6,461 nucleotides of DNA from RYN-433 sp036558265 (GTDB lineage: Bacteria > Planctomycetota > Phycisphaerae > Tepidisphaerales > Tepidisphaeraceae): contig DATBFY010000492.1 of assembly GCA_036558265.1 (NCBI GenBank), positions 1-6,461 of the forward strand, written 5' to 3'. Below are positions 5,284 through 6,461 of this stretch, in pieces. The translations under genes were made by a program, and so were the position numbers. Under the pieces are notes generated by a model. The model was given only the letters and a program-made list of their open reading frames with translations, searched no databases and was not told the origin of the DNA. Position 1 is the first letter of the stretch. Each line of letters opens with the position of its first letter.

Positions 5284-6461
5284 GACCGCTCCACCAACGC
5301 ATCCTGCATCGCCGTTCGCCGCTCCGTCCCGACGCGCACGACCAGCGGGATCAGGCAGAACAAGGTCCCCAGCACGCACGTGAAGACGCCCACGCCCACC
5401 GCCAGTCCAAGCGACCGCACCGCCGGAACGCTGGTCAACACCAGGGACCCGAATCCCAGGATCATCGACATCGCGCACAGGATCACGGCGTGAACGCTCG
5501 ACGAAAGTTGCCGCTCGAAGACTTCCGGCGGTTCCCGCATGGCGAGTCGCGCCACGTTCACGACGAACACGCCGTAATCCACCGTGATGCCGATGAGCAG
5601 CGGGATCGTCACGAGGTTGATCATGTTCAGCCGCTGGTTCAAGAGGTGCATGACGGCCAGCGTCACCACGAGGCTGAAGACCATGGGCACCAGCGCCAGC
5701 AGCGGCTCGCGAATGCTGCGCAACTGGATCAGCAGGTACGCCAGCACCACGCCGATGGAGATGATCGTCAGCCGCGGCAGGTCGGATTGGATGGCGTTGG
5801 ACATGTCGTGGCTGATCACGTTGAGACCCGTGAGCGTGGCGCCGGGGAGGCCGACGAGCGCGGCGCGGATCGTTTCGACGGCACGGCCACGCGTGGCGGC
5901 ATCTTCGAGTGGCCGATCCACAAAGACCAGGGTGATCGCCTCGGTCGGCGCGGCGGCGCGCGTTGCCGTCACGGCGTCCTTCGCCAGCACGGTCTTCGCA
6001 AGTTCCGGCCTTTCCAGCAGATCGTTTACCGTCGGCGGCCGCGATTCGAGCAACAAATGCCGCAGGGCCCCGACGTACGGCTCAAACGCATCGGCGCGAA
6101 ACGCGCTTTGTGATACCACCTCGCGGAAATCGGCGATCACCCGATCCACCTCGCCCGGGCCGATCGCGGTGCGTCGCTCTTGGATCAGAGACGGGTCGGG
6201 CAGCAGCGTCGCCAGGCCGTACGTCCCGACCACGCCCGCCTGGCGCACGGCATCCGTCGCCAACCGCTCGCGGACGCGGTGCGACAACTCCACCAGTTTC
6301 TCCGCCGACGCCGCCTTAAGATACACGATCATCGACCCCGGCGACGAACCCATACGCTGGGCGATCCGCGTCTGCGCGTCGAGCGCGGGGTTGGGCTGCG
6401 GGTGCATCGCCGAGAGGTCCGATTCCAATCCAAGCCAACCCCCCTTCGCCCCCACGATCGC
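5280..6461 (-). CDS. MMPL/RND-superfamily exporter, C-terminal half (5' end beyond window)
   Basis: The frame is open to the right edge, giving 393 residues of what is usually a protein of about 800 or more. Counting from the GTG codon at 6455 as 1, residues 1-222 belong to the second large periplasmic loop and begin GLESDLSAMHPQPNPALDAQ, a region typical of MMPL exporters. Then come five membrane spans: about 226-246, 251-272, 280-301 (with GITVDYGVFVV at 289-299, the Asp-bearing span of the RND fold), 330-351 and 357-383. This matches TM8-TM12 of a twelve-span RND protein. Relatives move lipids or lipid-linked products across the inner membrane using the proton gradient (MmpL, HpnN and aryl-polyene cluster exporters). 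The GTG at 6455 is internal, not the start. The short C-terminal tail overlaps the deacetylase start by ATGA, so the two are coupled. The cargo is unknown; the neighbouring deacetylase points to a glycolipid. Confidence 0.9.
   Translation of the reverse strand, partial: AIVGAKGGWLGLESDLSAMHPQPNPALDAQTRIAQRMGSSPGSMIVYLKAASAEKLVELSHRVRERLATDAVRQAGVVGTYGLATLLPDPSLIQERRTAIGPGEVDRVIADFREVVSQSAFRADAFEPYVGALRHLLLESRPPTVNDLLERPELAKTVLAKDAVTATRAAAPTEAITLVFVDRPLEDAATRGRAVETIRAALVGLPGATLTGLNVISHDMSNAIQSDLPRLTIISIGVVLAYLLIQLRSIREPLLALVPMVFSLVVTLAVMHLLNQRLNMINLVTIPLLIGITVDYGVFVVNVARLAMREPPEVFERQLSSSVHAVILCAMSMILGFGSLVLTSVPAVRSLGLAVGVGVFTCVLGTLFCLIPLVVRVGTERRTAMQDALVERS
5289..5292 (-). promoter_or_regulatory. 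Shine-Dalgarno deciding the deacetylase start
   Basis: GGAG on the minus strand lies within the last codons of the exporter gene, 5 nt before the ATG at 5283. Together with the ATGA stop/start overlap, it fixes the deacetylase start and implies translational coupling. Confidence 0.65.

Noticed and set aside
5284..5478. N-terminal extension of the deacetylase by 65 codons
   Set aside because: It lies wholly within the exporter coding region, has no NodB or signal features, and a better start with GGAG and an ATGA overlap exists at 5283.
4460..6113. Plus-strand frames opposite the deacetylase and exporter (4460-5383 and 5490-6113)
   Set aside because: The minus strand carries all NodB motifs and RND membrane spans. 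The first plus-strand frame also starts inside the palindromic element.
1..6461. tRNA, rRNA, CRISPR array, riboswitch or complete transposase
   Set aside because: I saw no cloverleaf, no regularly spaced direct repeats and no transposase motif in any frame. Nearly all the DNA is accounted for by protein genes.

Overview
The window is about 6.5 kb of GC-rich bacterial DNA. By eye nearly every third codon position is G or C, so the antisense frames are full of long spurious ORFs. It holds seven genes, of which the two at the edges are incomplete. The gene mix suggests an environmental Gram-negative-type bacterium: an ECF sigma factor with a zinc-binding anti-sigma factor, a GT2 glycosyltransferase fused to DUF2062, paired PlsC-like acyltransferases, and an MMPL/RND exporter with a NodB deacetylase. 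My best guess is a planctomycete, perhaps of the Phycisphaerae side. That is an inference from gene content and repeat style, with no rRNA or marker gene to back it.

Layout. Positions 1-1471 are a minus-strand regulatory operon: an ECF sigma factor (866-1471), a zinc-finger (ZAS) anti-sigma factor with one membrane span (271-753), and the start of a Spy/CpxP/CnrX-like membrane-anchored periplasmic protein (264 leftward off the window). This resembles a cell-envelope or metal stress module in which the third protein may be the sensor. Positions 1472-1661 are the divergent intergenic region, which contains a perfect 7-bp hairpin. Positions 1662-4363 are a compact plus-strand operon of two PlsC-type acyltransferases overlapping by 4 nt, followed by a GT2-DUF2062 membrane glycosyltransferase. 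Positions 4364-4491 separate two convergent units and are almost entirely palindromic: a small hairpin and then a 22-bp perfect inverted repeat around a second stem. The latter looks like a non-autonomous mobile or REP-like element that doubles as a bidirectional terminator. Positions 4492-6461 are a minus-strand operon: the C-terminal half of an MMPL/RND exporter (right edge), coupled by an ATGA overlap to a membrane-anchored NodB-family polysaccharide deacetylase.

How the genes may work together. Two acyltransferases, a polyprenyl-phosphate-type GT2, a NodB deacetylase and an RND lipid exporter, converging on one another, fit synthesis, trimming, acylation and export of a surface glycolipid. 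The GT2 plus NodB pair recalls ArnC/ArnD and the Francisella FlmF/NaxD systems. The MMPL plus acyltransferase plus GT2-DUF2062 set recalls aryl-polyene-like lipid clusters. The product cannot be read from this window.
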